Source: Forficula auricularia (Eukaryota; Arthropoda; Insecta; Dermaptera; Forficulidae). Taken from it: a DNA stretch of 64,000 bases. This document shows, one piece after another, positions 23,666 to 35,131 of the stretch. A program made the translations under genes and the position numbers. The stretch covers positions 24,816,920 through 24,880,919 of the forward strand of contig JALMQS010000085.1 of NCBI GenBank assembly GCA_024734495.1, read 5' to 3'. How positions within the stretch are numbered: position 1 is the stretch's first letter; each line of letters begins with the position of its first letter. The notes under the pieces are model-generated. The model worked only from the letters and a program-made list of their open reading frames with translations. It was not told the origin of the DNA and made no database searches.

Positions 23666-23924
23666 ATAGTAAATATAAGAAGTTTAACAAAAAATTCTTA
23701 ACCAACTTTTATAAATTCAAGTATCATTTTTGTGTCTCTTTATTTCTAAAAATATATTTTAATAGATTGTTTTAGACGATGGTTATGAATTGTTTCTTTG
23801 TGATTAACAGTAGCTGTATAAATAAACTCAGGTGTTTGCTCCTGTTCCTCTTTATTGACATAGAAGATTAGAAGTGGAGAAAGGTCCCTTTATACGTATT
23901 TTACCGTTTCCGACAATGTTTACT

Positions 23925-24110
23925 GCTTGGGGTGAAAAACGGCCAGCTGTATTAAACTTTGGATCTTTTAGATGACATTCCCGGATAGAAATTTTGAATT
24001 AAATTCCTAACATTTTTTTATATCAAAACATATAAAGGGTGGAAAAACTGCCAGCTGTTAAATATTTTGCCTCTTAGATAACATTCTCAAATGAATAGAA
24101 TGAATCAAAA
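23925..24110. repeat. Diverged tandem duplication (about 105-bp unit)
   Basis: Ggtgaaaaacggccagctgt and gggtggaaaaactgccagctg begin two units that continue with matching ttagatgacattc / ttagataacattc phrases. Confidence 0.55.
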
Positions 24111-24422
24111 TTTTCATTACCAATAAATAAGTTTATTGCATTTTTTAGTGTGGATAACTCTTGGTAAAGCATTGTTGAGTAAATGCTTCGGTCTTTCCGG
24201 AGCTGTGACATATTTTGAAGACTTTCGACAGACACCAACTAGATAAGATATTTTTGATGAGATATTCTTATCGAAACACACAAAGTACTTACGAATTAGG
24301 AAATTAGAGCGTTGCCTATTTAAAAGGTAAATATCTAATACTAATTCACTATGATGAGTTATCAAGAATTTTGGACTCTTAGCTAGATAAAAAAAGAGGC
24401 CTTGATGAAACATTTTTTTATT

Positions 24423-25198
24423 TTACCATACAGGTCAAGTATTGTAATCGTGCATGAAAAAAGTGTTTTTTCGCCTTCTTTTTTTCGAAATATCTCAAAA
24501 AACGGCTGAAACTATTTTGATTAAAAAAATTGAGCGAAACCATGGCATTTCGCTCTACACAAAAGCCCTAATAAGTGAACATCGAAAAAATTATATTTTT
24601 CGAGATAATAGTTGTTTTGTCAAAATGTCTGTTAGTTAGTCTGTGCGTTACCAAATTTTTGTGGACGAGCTAGCTCAAAAACTAGTGTGAATATCGAAAC
24701 CAAATTTCACACGTAGTTTGGGTCCATTGAGATTAAGAGCTGATTAGATTTTGGTGCATATCGACCCAAAATTAAGGGGTGTGGAGGGGGGGGGGGTTAA
24801 AAATTAAAAATCTAGGCTGTTTGAGCAAACTCAACCAAATTTTGTATACATAATCAGTGGACCCCCAGAAGTCTAAAAATGCAAAAACTAACCGCCCAAA
24901 ATGGGGGGGGTCAAAAAATGAAAATCTTGGCCATTTACCAAACTCAACCAAATTTTGTATACTTAATCAGTGGGCCCACAGTAATCTAAAAATGCAAAAA
25001 CTAACCGCCCAAAATGGTGGGGGGGGGGGGTGATAAAAAATGAAAATATAGGCTCTTGTACCAAACTCAACCAAATTTTGTATACATAATCAGTGGGCCC
25101 ACAGGAGTCTAAAAATGCTAAACTAGCCAACCCTCTAGCATGATTATAAATAATTTTATTAAATATTAAATATAAGTGAGGGGCCAGGTTGTATGGTA
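24423..25198. repeat. Composite repeat with taccataca ends and G-run tandem units
   Basis: The left end taccatacaggtcaagta and right end ggccaggttgtatggta are inverted. The first 200 bp match the repeat at 4975-5445. The rest has three diverged units of 113-123 bp (starting near 24826, 24939 and 25062), each with aaactcaaccaaattttgta and a G run. The same unit forms the core of the 3164-3796 element. Short ORFs in it are by-products of the repeat. Confidence 0.65.
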
Positions 25199-25239
25199 AA
25201 GTCAAGTGGATGGCCACATCAGAACACGTCAGCTTATTT

Positions 25240-26120
25240 ATTTAATTATTTTAAAATTCTTGTGAACATCGCTTGGTCAAATCAATACAAGACTCAGTGT
25301 CTGTCTATTTTGTGTACTATTATCATAGCTATTGAAATTTCAACTATGTACTTACAAGATCAAATATTCAAGCGTAATGTTTCAGCTGAAACCTCTAGAT
25401 TCTAGTTTATATATTTTTGATAAGAGATTTTCATCAGAATATGCATTACGTTACGATATGTAATAATATTTTAGCACGACTGTGCTAATCAAAACTTTGA
25501 ATGTATTCTATAATAATAATGACTTAATTCGAAACTATTCATTTTATATATTTTATGAGATAAAGGAAAAATTAGCGAAACTGAATTATAAAAGCAATTT
25601 CTCATTATTTAATTTTTGAAAATATTTAATTAATGCAGAGATATAAAAAAGTTCATCTAAAAAATTAAAACGAGTATTTTTTTTTTATAATTTTATTAAA
25701 CCGAAATTATTTTTACATTAATTAATGTATACCTTGCTATTTTAGCTTCGATTCCGGAGGTTGCTTCTCCACCATCGAGTGTCCCTTATTCATATTTTAG
25801 TGCTGTGTTTTTAAAAAGAGGAAAAATCTAATTAGATACAAAAAACCTCTTTTCCGATAATTCTTCCAATACCATATTGCGGAAATTAAATCCATCCAAT
25901 TAATCTCTTCCGATCAAATCAGTCGGAATTCTCCCCCATCTTCTCTCCTTCCAAAACGAGTATATTTTGATGAACAATAAATTAAATAGACATTATTTTG
26001 GCATTTGAAAGTTTCTTTTTCTTTTTTATTTATATTTTATTTTAGATAATTTACGGGAAATAATAATTTATGTTATTTTCATACGTCAGCTCTAGAAGAT
26101 CGCCGAGTTTGTCAGATAAA
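25240..26120. other. AT-rich stretch, nothing recognised
   Basis: No supported exon, RNA gene or repeat border. Confidence 0.4.
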
Positions 26121-26127
26121 CCTTAGG

Positions 26128-26350
26128 CATAAAAAGAAATCAATGAGGTTGTCCTATGCTTGAGTTGAAATAAACATATACATATACCAAATATAAATAT
26201 GTATATATTAATATATATTTTATTTGTTTGATACTATAGTTTCGAAAGTTTGACCTTTCATCGTCAGTTTTTTAAGTAGAAATATTTTATCTGTTATTTC
26301 TCATGGGGTTAATTTTACCCGATTGGATAGAGAAAATTCGTTTTGTTGTT
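26128..26350. repeat. Family A repeat extending into its ribozyme-bearing part
   Basis: Gaaatcaatgaggttgtcct is followed by a (TA)-rich stretch, the hammerhead-like motif (26230-26273), and aaatattttatctgttattt then cccgattgga. The same order occurs at 41446-41590 and, decayed, at 16838. This shows the module and the motif belong to one element family. Confidence 0.65.
26230..26273 (-). ncRNA. Hammerhead-like motif, core intact, stem I weak
   Basis: Minus strand: CUGACGA, extra U, perfect stem II GAAAG...CUUUC, GAAA, then CUAUAGUAUC. The core matches CUGANGA/GAAA. The A-rich 5' flank does not pair with the 3' flank, so stem I seems lost in this copy. Confidence 0.5.
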
Positions 26351-26659
26351 ATAGCAAGTTAGCCACAATGGATTCTCGGCACAATAAAACATTTTCAATT
26401 AAACCTACTGCACAGTGTTATCCATCTTAGAATTAGCGCATTCAATTCTGTGATTTAATAAATTTGGGTGCTTTCAACATATTAAAGTGGTTGGATTAAG
26501 AGATCGTATATCCGAAAAATACCTAAAAGTTTTCTGATTTTTAGGATGAAACTTTTATTGTGAGGTTTTAAATGAAAAATAAATTATGATTGATTGAAAA
26601 GCTAAAACAAAAGGTAAAATAAATACATTTTAAGAATTTAAATAATGAAAAGAAGGATT

Positions 26660-26720
26660 CATTCTTGATAAAGAGAAACAAAGAGGTTGTCCTTTGCTTG
26701 ATGCAAATAAACATACACAC
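26660..26720 (+). repeat. Family A repeat, partial copy
   Basis: Ttgataaagagaaacaaaga then ggttgtcctttgcttgatg and aaataaacatacacac match the family A core. Confidence 0.7.
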
Positions 26721-27469
26721 AAATATTCTAAATGGGTTCTCGGCTCAGTAAGGGCAAAAAATTTCAATATTCACGCGATACTGAACCCATGAAAAATAAT
26801 ATTTATAATTAAAAAAGACTGAACTATAGTCTCAAACAAATAAATAATGCGAATAATCGATGCGCCTCAAATGCAGATTTTTTCAAATTGAAGAAGTAAA
26901 TCAAATGTTCCCGTAAACGACGCTTATTCGGCTCAAAACTCGACATTTTCGCACACAAAAGAATATATTATACTGATGAAAATTCACTAAGATTTTAAAG
27001 TTATGTTGTTGACACTTATCCAACCTTACGATAATGAAGTTTTACATCTGTCAATTTTAAGCATAACTTACTGGTAGAGCATACTTTTGTCAAACGGCTG
27101 AATACTTGTATACCTTATATATATATATATATATAAGTTAAATTTGTTGTCTTAGTTAATAAGTTTTTTTAAAAACTAATACAACAAATTCTTATGCGGT
27201 AGAGAAAAATTGATGGTGATGCTTGGATAGGTTTGTTTCTTTAATTTTAGACTTTTTAGATCTAATTTAGGTGTCAGATGTTGTAGGAGAATAAAAGTTT
27301 ATTTCATTTAATTTTATGTTTTAATGAAAAAAGTCTTCTTTAAAGTAATTTACAATGTTTATAATGTTTATAATGTTTATAATGTTCGACACAGCACAGT
27401 TTGAATTTTTGGGCACTACACGATTGGAACTTGGAGAGAGGAGGTTTTTTGTAAAGAGTATTTATGAGA

Positions 27470-28190
27470 AAAATAAAATATATAATTATACTGGGTTAGA
27501 TGGAGGGTAGTACGGGTTTGACCGTTTAGTGTCACACGAAATGATGACAACCCAGGAGAACGAAGTGAAGTACGCGATGTTAAATACTACGGGTTAACCG
27601 TTCGGTTGGTCCACTCAATGTGACCAGTACTCACTAGTGTTCAGGCAGAGATTTCACTAATACTAATGAGGGGACTTATTAGAGTCCAGCCTCTTAGGAG
27701 ACCTATTAGAGTCTGGCCTAGGAAGTATAGTTAATCTCCGCGCGAACCATTCTGAATTATGTGGCTGGAACAGCCCTTCTTATATGATTCTAGTATGCTG
27801 ATACTGCATAAGTTTGTAGATGAGCGGAGGACAGAGGGAGATTGCTTCAGGCAGCGTGAGAAAGCAATTCAGCATTTTGCTAGTAGCTACAGGGGGAAGT
27901 GGAAGAAATGGGAATCTTTAACTTATATAGTTGAATATATGTAAAATTTGATTATAGGATCTGGTCAGGGGATTCATCGCTTAAATGAAAAAGGCATTTG
28001 CGGGCTTAACGCAGAAGATGTCAGATCATACCCGGCTGGGTCCTGTATCTTTTTTCAACTCTTGGTTCAGTATCAAAACGAATCTGGTCCCAATTGCACC
28101 AAAATAGGGCAGTGGCCGGATAAAAGTTTTAACTTTCGCGTTCATCTAATGTTAACATATAAACATTCTAAATAAAATTTATTATTGAAT
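27470..28190 (+). other. GC- and G-richer block of unknown origin
   Basis: The plus strand is G-rich relative to its surroundings. Two adjacent ORFs (27759-27944 and 27948-28175) show mixed composition, including FRQREKAIQHFASSYRGKWK and QNESGPNCTKIGQWPDKSFN, but no recognised family. The near-repeats ttattagagtccagcctctt and ctattagagtctggcc lie side by side at about 27680-27720. It may be a decayed exon set or an insertion; I cannot tell which. Confidence 0.3.
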
Positions 28191-28244
28191 ATCTGAACAA
28201 AATTCATCTGTTTCGATTCCCCAAAGAATCAGACAGATGGGCAT

Positions 28245-28382
28245 TGTAGTAAATTTATATATATTTGATATACTAGTATATGTGTGTATGTTTATTTGCA
28301 TCATGCAGAGAACAATCTCTTTGTTTCTCTTTATGAATCAACAACTCTGCTATTCTCGGCAAAATAAAAACTTTTCAATTGT
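28245..28382 (-). repeat. Family A repeat, most complete copy
   Basis: On the minus strand it runs from ttttgccgagaatagcagag through ttgttgattcataaagaga, aacaaagagattgttctctg and catgatgcaaataaacatac to a (TA)-rich end. It immediately precedes the GC-rich block at 28.4 kb. Confidence 0.75.
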
Positions 28383-28429
28383 TTCATTCTTGAATAAGTT
28401 TACTAAGGGCTTAAGTTGGTGCTGCTTAC

Positions 28430-28900
28430 CTCGCCCTGTAGTACTTCCACGCGGGGGCAGCATCTGGCGTGAGTCTATGCCAACAATGCAAGGGGGCACA
28501 GAGCAATTTACCAGCTAAATGTCTGCACGGGGGGCCCGCAACCCGTGCGGCCGGCATCGCAGCATGCCGGCTTTCCTCTTGGACACGAACTAACAACTAC
28601 AGATCCATTTTATTCAACGCAATCGGATCTGCATTCCCCGCACTTTCCCTTTTTGTATCAAAAACAATTGGGATTCACACGATCTCGAGTGAGAATAATG
28701 AAGACAAATGAAACTCGCGAGGAGCGAAACAAGCGAACTCCTCGGTTTCCGAAGAGCAACTGAACTGCTCGTTACCAAGGCTTTCCCTCCGAACTCTCTT
28801 AGGAAGGCCATCGTCGCCACAAGCTTAATCAGTTGCGAATTACCGTTTCTAACACGCTACGATAAATCTGGTTTTCATCATTTCTGTCCCGGTTAATAGG
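28430..28900 (-). other. GC-rich island with hairpins and a possible first coding exon
   Basis: This is the most GC-rich stretch of the window. Two adjacent perfect hairpins occur: gcacggg...cccgtgc (about 28527-28550) and gccggcat...atgccggc (about 28551-28572). On the minus strand an ATG with a purine at -3 and G at +4 opens a frame (MAFLREFGGKALVTSSSVAL at the start) whose Ser/Arg-rich, acid-poor N-terminus resembles a mitochondrial presequence. A minus-strand donor, gcgag|gtaagc, occurs at about 28435. Together these could be a promoter-proximal exon read leftwards. No downstream exon was identified, so this is tentative. Confidence 0.3.
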
Positions 28901-29162
28901 AGAGATGATATAGGGAAGTAGTGTCTAAAGTGGACCAATAAAATGTTTGATTCATCATGGCTATTTATTTGGATTAGACGGATATATCAATGTAAAATTT
29001 ATAAACATGAGATCAATTAAAAAAAACATGAAAATCATACAGATGATTATTGATAACAGTAAGATCAATATTGATTAAAGTAAATACGTTTTTATTTTGC
29101 CTATCTTGTTATTAATTTTAGAATAGATAATTTTTTAATGAAATTAAAAAAAATAAAATTGG

Positions 29163-29344
29163 CACGTTCTGATGTGGCCATCCACTTGACTTTACCATAC
29201 ACCCTGGCCCCTCTCATATTTAATAAAATTATTTATAATCACGTAGAGGGGGGGTTAGTTTTTGTCATTTTTAGCTAATGAAATTCCACTGATTATGTAT
29301 ACAAAATTGGGTTGAATTTGGTCAAGAACCAAAATTTCCATTTT
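29163..29344. repeat. Dispersed repeat (gatgtggccatccacttgac to G-run unit)
   Basis: Carries the same order as 24.8-25.2 kb reversed: accctggcccctctcatatt, a G run, gttagtttttg, then tgtatacaaaattgggttga. It is broken at its right side by the foldback starting at 29345. Confidence 0.65.
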
Positions 29345-29592
29345 TGATGAGGCAGTCCAAAAAAAGACGATAATTTAGACTATCCTTTTATTCAGAAATC
29401 GACGTTTCGCAGGCTTATTCCCTCCTTGTGAAGGAAATCACTTACTTTTCAAAAGCCCGAAGAAGGAGGGAATAAGCCACCGAAACGTCGGTTTATGATT
29501 AAAAAGATAGTCTAAATTATCTTCTTTTTTTGGACTGTCTCATCAATATCCACTCAATTCACTTATCAGTCCATCCACAAAAATTACTTCAC
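29345..29592. mobile_element. Ribozyme-bearing foldback, family H copy 2
   Basis: The arms gatgaggcagtccaaaa and ttttggactgtctcatc enclose cgtttcg and cgaaacg motifs. The 3' tail (cacttatcagtccatcc, acaaaaattacttca) matches copy 1. The outermost left arm is missing, as in a 5' truncation. Confidence 0.65.
29450..29495 (+). ncRNA. Hammerhead-like motif with one core change
   Basis: CCGAAGA (U to C in CUGAAGA), extra A, stem II GG-a-GG...CC-a-CC, GAAACGUC, then GGUUU. The palindromic ACGU in place of stem III is kept. The changed core base should abolish cleavage. Confidence 0.45.
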
Positions 29593-29599
29593 TCTTGTT

Positions 29600-31650
29600 A
29601 ACATAAAACTTCGCGAGCTGCTTTGTTTATAGTTTGAAGATATTTAGAAATTAATGAAAGATTATGCATTTTTAGAGAAATGTTAGCACATAGAACTACA
29701 CTATGTTTTAACTCCTAATCTTGTATTTGTCCTTTTGTGTCCTAACCAAATGAATTAATTGACGAGACACCCTCGTAAGCTCAATTGATAACAACACAAC
29801 AGAATAAATGCTGGACACAGAGGCTCCAACCCTTCCTAGGGACAAAGGTGGTTTTTTTTATCTTATTTGTTTTTATTGATTCTTCATTAAGAAAATTAAT
29901 AGAATCGATCTATTTTTATAAACGAGATAGAGGGTTGGGAACCATTCATAAAATACGTCACGCAAAATTTCGCCTTTTAGGACCCTACTTCATCACGCTG
30001 GGTCACATTTTCTGGGACCTCCCTTTTAAATATAACCTCACAGAAGCTAGACCTCCCACCTATAAACTATTTGTTGCTGACAAATTAAGGAAAAAAATAA
30101 AATAAAATTTATTAAGTGCGAACGTCACGTTTATTTAGACCCCCCCCCCACCTGGTTGAGAACGAATTTTTTGAATGGCCCCTTTCAGAAACGTATTAAG
30201 AAAAGCCCATGCTCCTCCCTCCTCGAAATCATTTAAGTTACCCTTTTTATACATGTAAAAAAGGACAAAAATTGAATATAGGATATTTTAAAATTAAATT
30301 AAAGATATATTAGTATTTTTTTTAATTATTTTTTTTGTAAAATTCTCATTATTAAAAAAAAATCAATACCTTCCCGAAAAAATTCCGAGTATTTGCTTGG
30401 AAGCTTGTTTATTAAAATAATTATCCTAATAGAGTTATGAAACCAATAAATTTTTAGAATAAATAAGTATTATCGATTTTTGATTAATTCTTTCATTGAG
30501 GATTCAACTTTTGGACGACATACCATATACAGGCAAGATATTTGAGATATTTTCTAAGACGACGTATGGTGAAGTACTAGTACGAACAAACGTTAATGAT
30601 GATGATTCTTTCAAGAAAAAACAAGTCCTAGTAAATGGTGATAAAATGGGATAATATATAGTAAGGGTAGCATTGCACCACTTAGCCCAATATGCTCTCA
30701 ACAACCCTAAGATTATCAGATAATTATCAATAGGGTACTTAAAAAATCTCTTAAGCCTGTTGAAGGTGATTGTAAGGAGAGAAAAAAATTGTGGGAGAAT
30801 TTCACCCCAATTTTCCCATCGGGTTCAATTGAATGTTATTTCGATTATTTTCAAAAGATCGTTTCAGCTATTTAAACGATGATTATCTGTGGAAAATTTG
30901 TCTGAGAAAAAAATACTTCATGAAAAGGAAAGTATACAATAAACGTCAGATAGATAAAATCTTGGGAATTGATCTCAAATGACAATGACAATGAAAAAGA
31001 AGAAAATTTTCACTTTCATTGTTAAGAAAAAAAGGTTTAACAAGGCTTTGAAGATATATATTAATCAATTAGTCTACTTCTATATGTAGATGTTTTCACC
31101 TTAATCAAAGAAATCCGAGACAAAGGGTCGCAAATGGCAAATTCGCATTTACAGTTGAATGTAGTAAGTACAAGAGTCTTTTGACGAATTTGATTGGCGA
31201 AAATATTTTGATATGATTTACTTGCTGTATTACTTGGTAAATCTGGGAGGCAGGTCTAGTAGTGATTAACTCAACAATTTTCATTGTGTTTTGCTTATTG
31301 TGTTGAAAAATGTCTGAAACCTGGAGGAAAATCATTTCTTGTCTCGCTTGCATGTGTATCTGGATTCAGATACCCATGATAATTTAAGAACGAAAATTGT
31401 AGAAAGTTCATTCTTGTGCCAAAAGGTTCGTATTCCCAATGCGGAGAATTGATTAGATTTTGGGTTTTTTATCTCCAGATCTTCCGGTTCAAAATTGCAA
31501 AATTACTCAAAAAGTATGAATAATTTTTTGAGATTTTAATCTGTTTCTAAAGTAAAAAATAATAAACAATTGAACAAATGTGTTTTGCATTATTCCACAA
31601 AACTGCAGAGTAGCCAGTTTTTAAAAAGTTCCACTTCGTTTATCGAATGA
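29600..31650. other. AT-rich stretch with a C run, no gene seen
   Basis: A C run of about 10 lies at 30140-30150. ORFs at 29785-30105 (+), 30504-30704 (-) and 31105-31353 (-) have no recognisable domains, splice context or conserved partner copies in the window. Confidence 0.4.
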
Positions 31651-31655
31651 TCTAA

Positions 31656-31858
31656 GGGTCGGTTTTATGACGGTTTGTTAACACTTGATTAATTTGGCGA
31701 GCAGTCAAATGTTGAAGTACCAAGTGCCCGACCGGATGGTCAATGAGATGACACGCACTTTCATCTGATTGGCCATCCAGCCGGGCACTTGGTGAATACT
31801 AACGTTTGAGCGTTTGTCAACTTAACAAAGTCTTAACAAACCGTCATAAAACTGGCTC
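31656..31858. mobile_element. MITE with TAA target duplication, Harbinger-like, copy 2
   Basis: The ends gggtcggttttatgacgg and ccgtcataaaactggctc are inverted, flanked by taa at 31653-31655 and 31859-31861. The centre again carries atctgattggccatcc in inverted arrangement, as in the 18403 element, so the two are related. Confidence 0.75.
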
Positions 31859-32017
31859 TAAGACAAGTGGGATCCAATGGTTTAAGAACATATATGCAGA
31901 ACTTAACAGGAAATTAGATAGTAGTTCTACCATACCGATGCGAACTAGCTGAATCATATCTCTGGTTGTTACCCTTCTTAGGGCTGAAGGGATTCTCACA
32001 GATAATTTTCACTTATA

Positions 32018-32143
32018 ATTACACGAGAGTTTTTGCCGAAGTAAACTTGACATTTTAATGAGAATTTTGTTGCCCAAAGGCAACAAAACTCGAATTATAA
32101 AATATCAAGTTTACTTCTGACCCAAAAAAAGCTTGAGTGTAAT
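32018..32143. repeat. Foldback repeat with a perfect inner hairpin
   Basis: Gaagtaaacttgacattttaa and its complement meet at gttgcccaaaggcaac (32069-32084), a perfect 6-bp stem with a 4-base loop. The outer aattacacgag / gagtgtaatt extends the pairing. Confidence 0.6.
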
Positions 32144-32149
32144 TCGGTA

Positions 32150-33175
32150 AGACAATTTAATGAATCAATACGTAAACTGTCTCCATATTGATGTAGTTGA
32201 ATTCACAGTATTCTGAGGCACATTTTTGTTGATAGCTTTTTCAATTTCTCCAGTCGAAGACTCTCCAAATCTCGACATTTTCATACAATGCAAGTTTGAC
32301 ATAAAATTGTTTACAATGATGGTTGTCATGTCAGTGTTGCTAGACACCGATGATGCAGGCCTACTAGAATCTTAAAGCTAGGTTCAGTTTTGTCGCTGGA
32401 AAAGTTAGGGTTAACTTTTTTCGCTGTCATAGTGACAAAAACACCGTTCATTCGTCACTATCATTTTGTCTCGTATAAAATAAAGTATGATATGATTTAT
32501 AAGCTAAAAAGATAAGTGAGATTTCGCTGATGAGTAAAGGCATCAGCTTACTATTTTAACCATCCGTTGAATATAAGCCGACAATGCAATAACCTCATAA
32601 TTGTTAGTAATAAAAGTTTCTTTGGGTGTGATGAGAAGGAAGGTACATTTTTTATATTTCCTTAAATTAATTGAAACATCAATCCTAATGGAAACAATTA
32701 TGAAAATTGAAATGAAGGAAGTGTTGTGTGAGTGGGAATCCGACTTCTACTTATTTATTTAGCCTATGATTCATCCTTGAATATTTATTTGTATCAGACC
32801 ACAGCTGGGAACAGTCTTCACTAATACAGATAGATTTGTTCGTGTTGAACGATGCAGTTGTTAAGGTTCTTCAACCATTCGGAGCAAGGCATCACGATTG
32901 ATTAGCAAATAGGAGGAAACTCGGAAGGGGTCAAAACACTCTGGGGGAAAATTAAAATAATTTTTTTCTTTTCCATTACTAGATTAAATCTTATTGACAG
33001 ATCCATTAGATTATTATCGTCTGATGATCAATTTTATTTTAATTTTATCCTGGGAAATATAATCCATCAACATTATTTCTTTCATTGGATATTGAAGCTT
33101 TTATCAATATTGGTTCTGAATATCCATTTTAGCATCCTTTTTCAATCACACATCTTTTTCCAGGATTATATATTT
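32150..33175. other. AT-rich stretch, nothing recognised
   Basis: No supported gene. A 60-codon minus ORF at 32165-32347 is unrecognised. Confidence 0.4.
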
Positions 33176-33404
33176 ATAAATGTTGCAGTAAAACCCCGTT
33201 TTTAGTAAGATCAGGTTCTTACTAGTTAAAACGCGTTTCACTGAATACCTTTGGGGCAACTAGAATTCACCGATGTTGGTTGAGTTTGGTCCAAAGGTCC
33301 AGAAACTTCGTTCTTGACCTTCCCCTCATTTTGGGTGTTTATTTTCAAAATTTTTTTAAAATTACATCTTCATCTGAAGCAAAGTTGTTGAGGACATAAT
33401 TTTT

Positions 33405-33717
33405 TCGTTAAATTGAAGGGTTGGTTTTGTCACAAATATAATAAAACAATAATTTCAATAACTATTTGAATTATTTAATTGATAACTATACAGTTATATA
33501 ATTCTCTATAAAAAGAAAAATTGTAAATAAAATGTTTCATTTCAATTTTAGAACTACTCAGGATGGTCGACCAGTGGTGACCGAAACTGTATAGTTATCA
33601 ATTAAATAATTCAAATAGTTATTGAAATTATTGTTTTATTATATTTGTGACAAAACCAACCCTTCAATTTAACGAAAAATTTAAATCAAGTCACTTAAGT
33701 TCTGGAAGAATTTTAAT
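33405..33717 (+). mobile_element. Ribozyme-bearing foldback nested in a MITE
   Basis: Arms of about 92 bp (gttaaattgaagggttggtt at the left, complement at the right) surround a short centre. A 38-bp tail, tttaaatcaagtcacttaag..., follows the right arm only. ATAATTTTT is duplicated at 33396-33404 and 33718-33726. This matches the layout of 36275-36754, 44698-45993 and 56751-56992. No ORF. I infer a Penelope-derived non-autonomous element. Confidence 0.75.
33552..33596 (+). ncRNA. Hammerhead-like motif, one core substitution
   Basis: Stem I AACUA, CUCAGGA (G to C in CUGAGGA), extra U, stem II GGUC...GACC, GAAA, C-U-G, UA, stem I UAGUU. Stem I pairs perfectly and the fold is otherwise complete. 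The substitution hits an essential core G, so this copy is probably inactive. Confidence 0.5.
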
Positions 33718-34014
33718 ATAATTTTTGACATTTTCGTTTAAAATTTTTTGAAAATAAACACCCAAAATGAGGCGGAAGGTCAAAAATAAAGATTATAGAC
33801 CTTTGGACCAAACTCAACCAAAATCAGCAAATTCTAGTTGCCACAAAGGTATTCAGTGAAACGCGCTTTAACTAGTAAGAACCCGTTCTGACCAAAAAAC
33901 GGGTTTTTACTGCAACATATATATTGATTAATTATACATATATGATGCAAAATAGACGCTATATATTATAATTACTCATTTATTCGCAAAAAATTATTAA
34001 ATTTAAATAATTTG

Positions 34015-34190
34015 CCTGGAGGGCTGGCTTTTCTGAGAGTACACTTGTGCTTGGTGAGGTGCTGACCCGAGTTCAAGCCTCACTCACCTCAAAAATTTAT
34101 CCTGCTCTAATACAGTCCCTAGACTAAAAAATAGCACCAAAAACATGGCCAAATGGACACTAGTATCCAAGGAGATAAAAAAAATATTTC
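34015..34190 (+). repeat. Possible tRNA-derived SINE
   Basis: Gacccgagttcaagcctcac resembles a polymerase III B box, preceded about 45 bp upstream by ggcttttctgagagtac, which could be a weak A box. A short A run (34178-34186) follows. No target duplication was found, so the call is weak. Confidence 0.3.
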
Positions 34191-34340
34191 TTTAGTCTAT
34201 ATTCAATGATATTTCAAACTCATATAGACATCAGAATGAGCTCGTGGATTTGTGGCTATGAGAATAAAATACCTTCGCTCTAAAAAAACATCACCCCGGA
34301 CAAGTGATGATCCCTGTGTGAGCCTCATAATCTCAAGGAG

Positions 34341-34642
34341 GAAGTGAAACTTTAATTTAAAATCCACTATTAGTTCATGACAAATAAAATTTATTAAAAT
34401 TAGGAAATTTAAATTTTTATTTTAAAACCCACTAATTGTTCATGACAAATACAATTGATTAAAATTAGGAAATTTAAATTATTATTTTAAAACCCACTAA
34501 TTGTTCATGACAAAAAAATTAGAAAATTTAAATTATTAATTTAAAATCGGGGCTTGTCCCTTATTTCCCTTCTATTGAGTCATTTCCCCTTTATTGTAAC
34601 TAAAAAATTCAAAGAGATACGTCGCTAAAGAAGTTTCACTTC
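34341..34642. mobile_element. GAAGTGAAACTTC-family MITE, copy 2, with 65-bp tandem units
   Basis: The ends gaagtgaaactt and aagtttcacttc are inverted. Three units of about 65 bp (starting ttcatgacaa near 34374, 34439 and 34504) fill the left half, followed by tcatttcccctttattg. Relatives are at 2070, 37480 and 50335. Confidence 0.7.
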
Positions 34643-35131
34643 AAAAAATCTTTATTTTATAGTCTAAATTAATAATTTCTTTAGATTTATGACCATACAT
34701 TTATATTTTGACAAACATTTTTAGGATGGTAAGATGATTAAATAATAAAGAACTCTAATATTTTAGACAAGAGCAAATTTGAGCTTTGAAAAGTGTAAGT
34801 AGTTAAGAGGACTTGAAATAACATCTAGTAGTAGTGTTTTTCTACAAAGGAGTGACAGAAAATTTGTGACCCTATTAGCGAGAGTTTCAAGAAGATTTTT
34901 CAAAATACAAAAACTTTAAAAGTCAATAACATAAAAAGCTAAAATTTACAATTTAGACAATGGAGAAAAAGTTGTGATTGTTTTAATTTTTTATAAAATA
35001 TATTTCATATTTTTCCGGTACAATTAAACTCTAATAGCCATTTTTTGTATTATTCTCAAAAATCTAATACTTATGTCTTGCAGAATAATGAAAAAAATAC
35101 TGACTTAATTATTAGAGGACTCTGGTGAAAC

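Larger units (their letters stand above)
33181..33917. mobile_element. TGTTGCAGTAAAACCCC foldback, copy 2, interrupted
   Basis: Both ends and the arm modules match the 17033 copy. The centre is split by a 313-bp insertion (33405-33717). Removing one copy of the 9-bp duplication restores the arm sequence seen in copy 1, which dates the insertion after this element. Confidence 0.85.
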
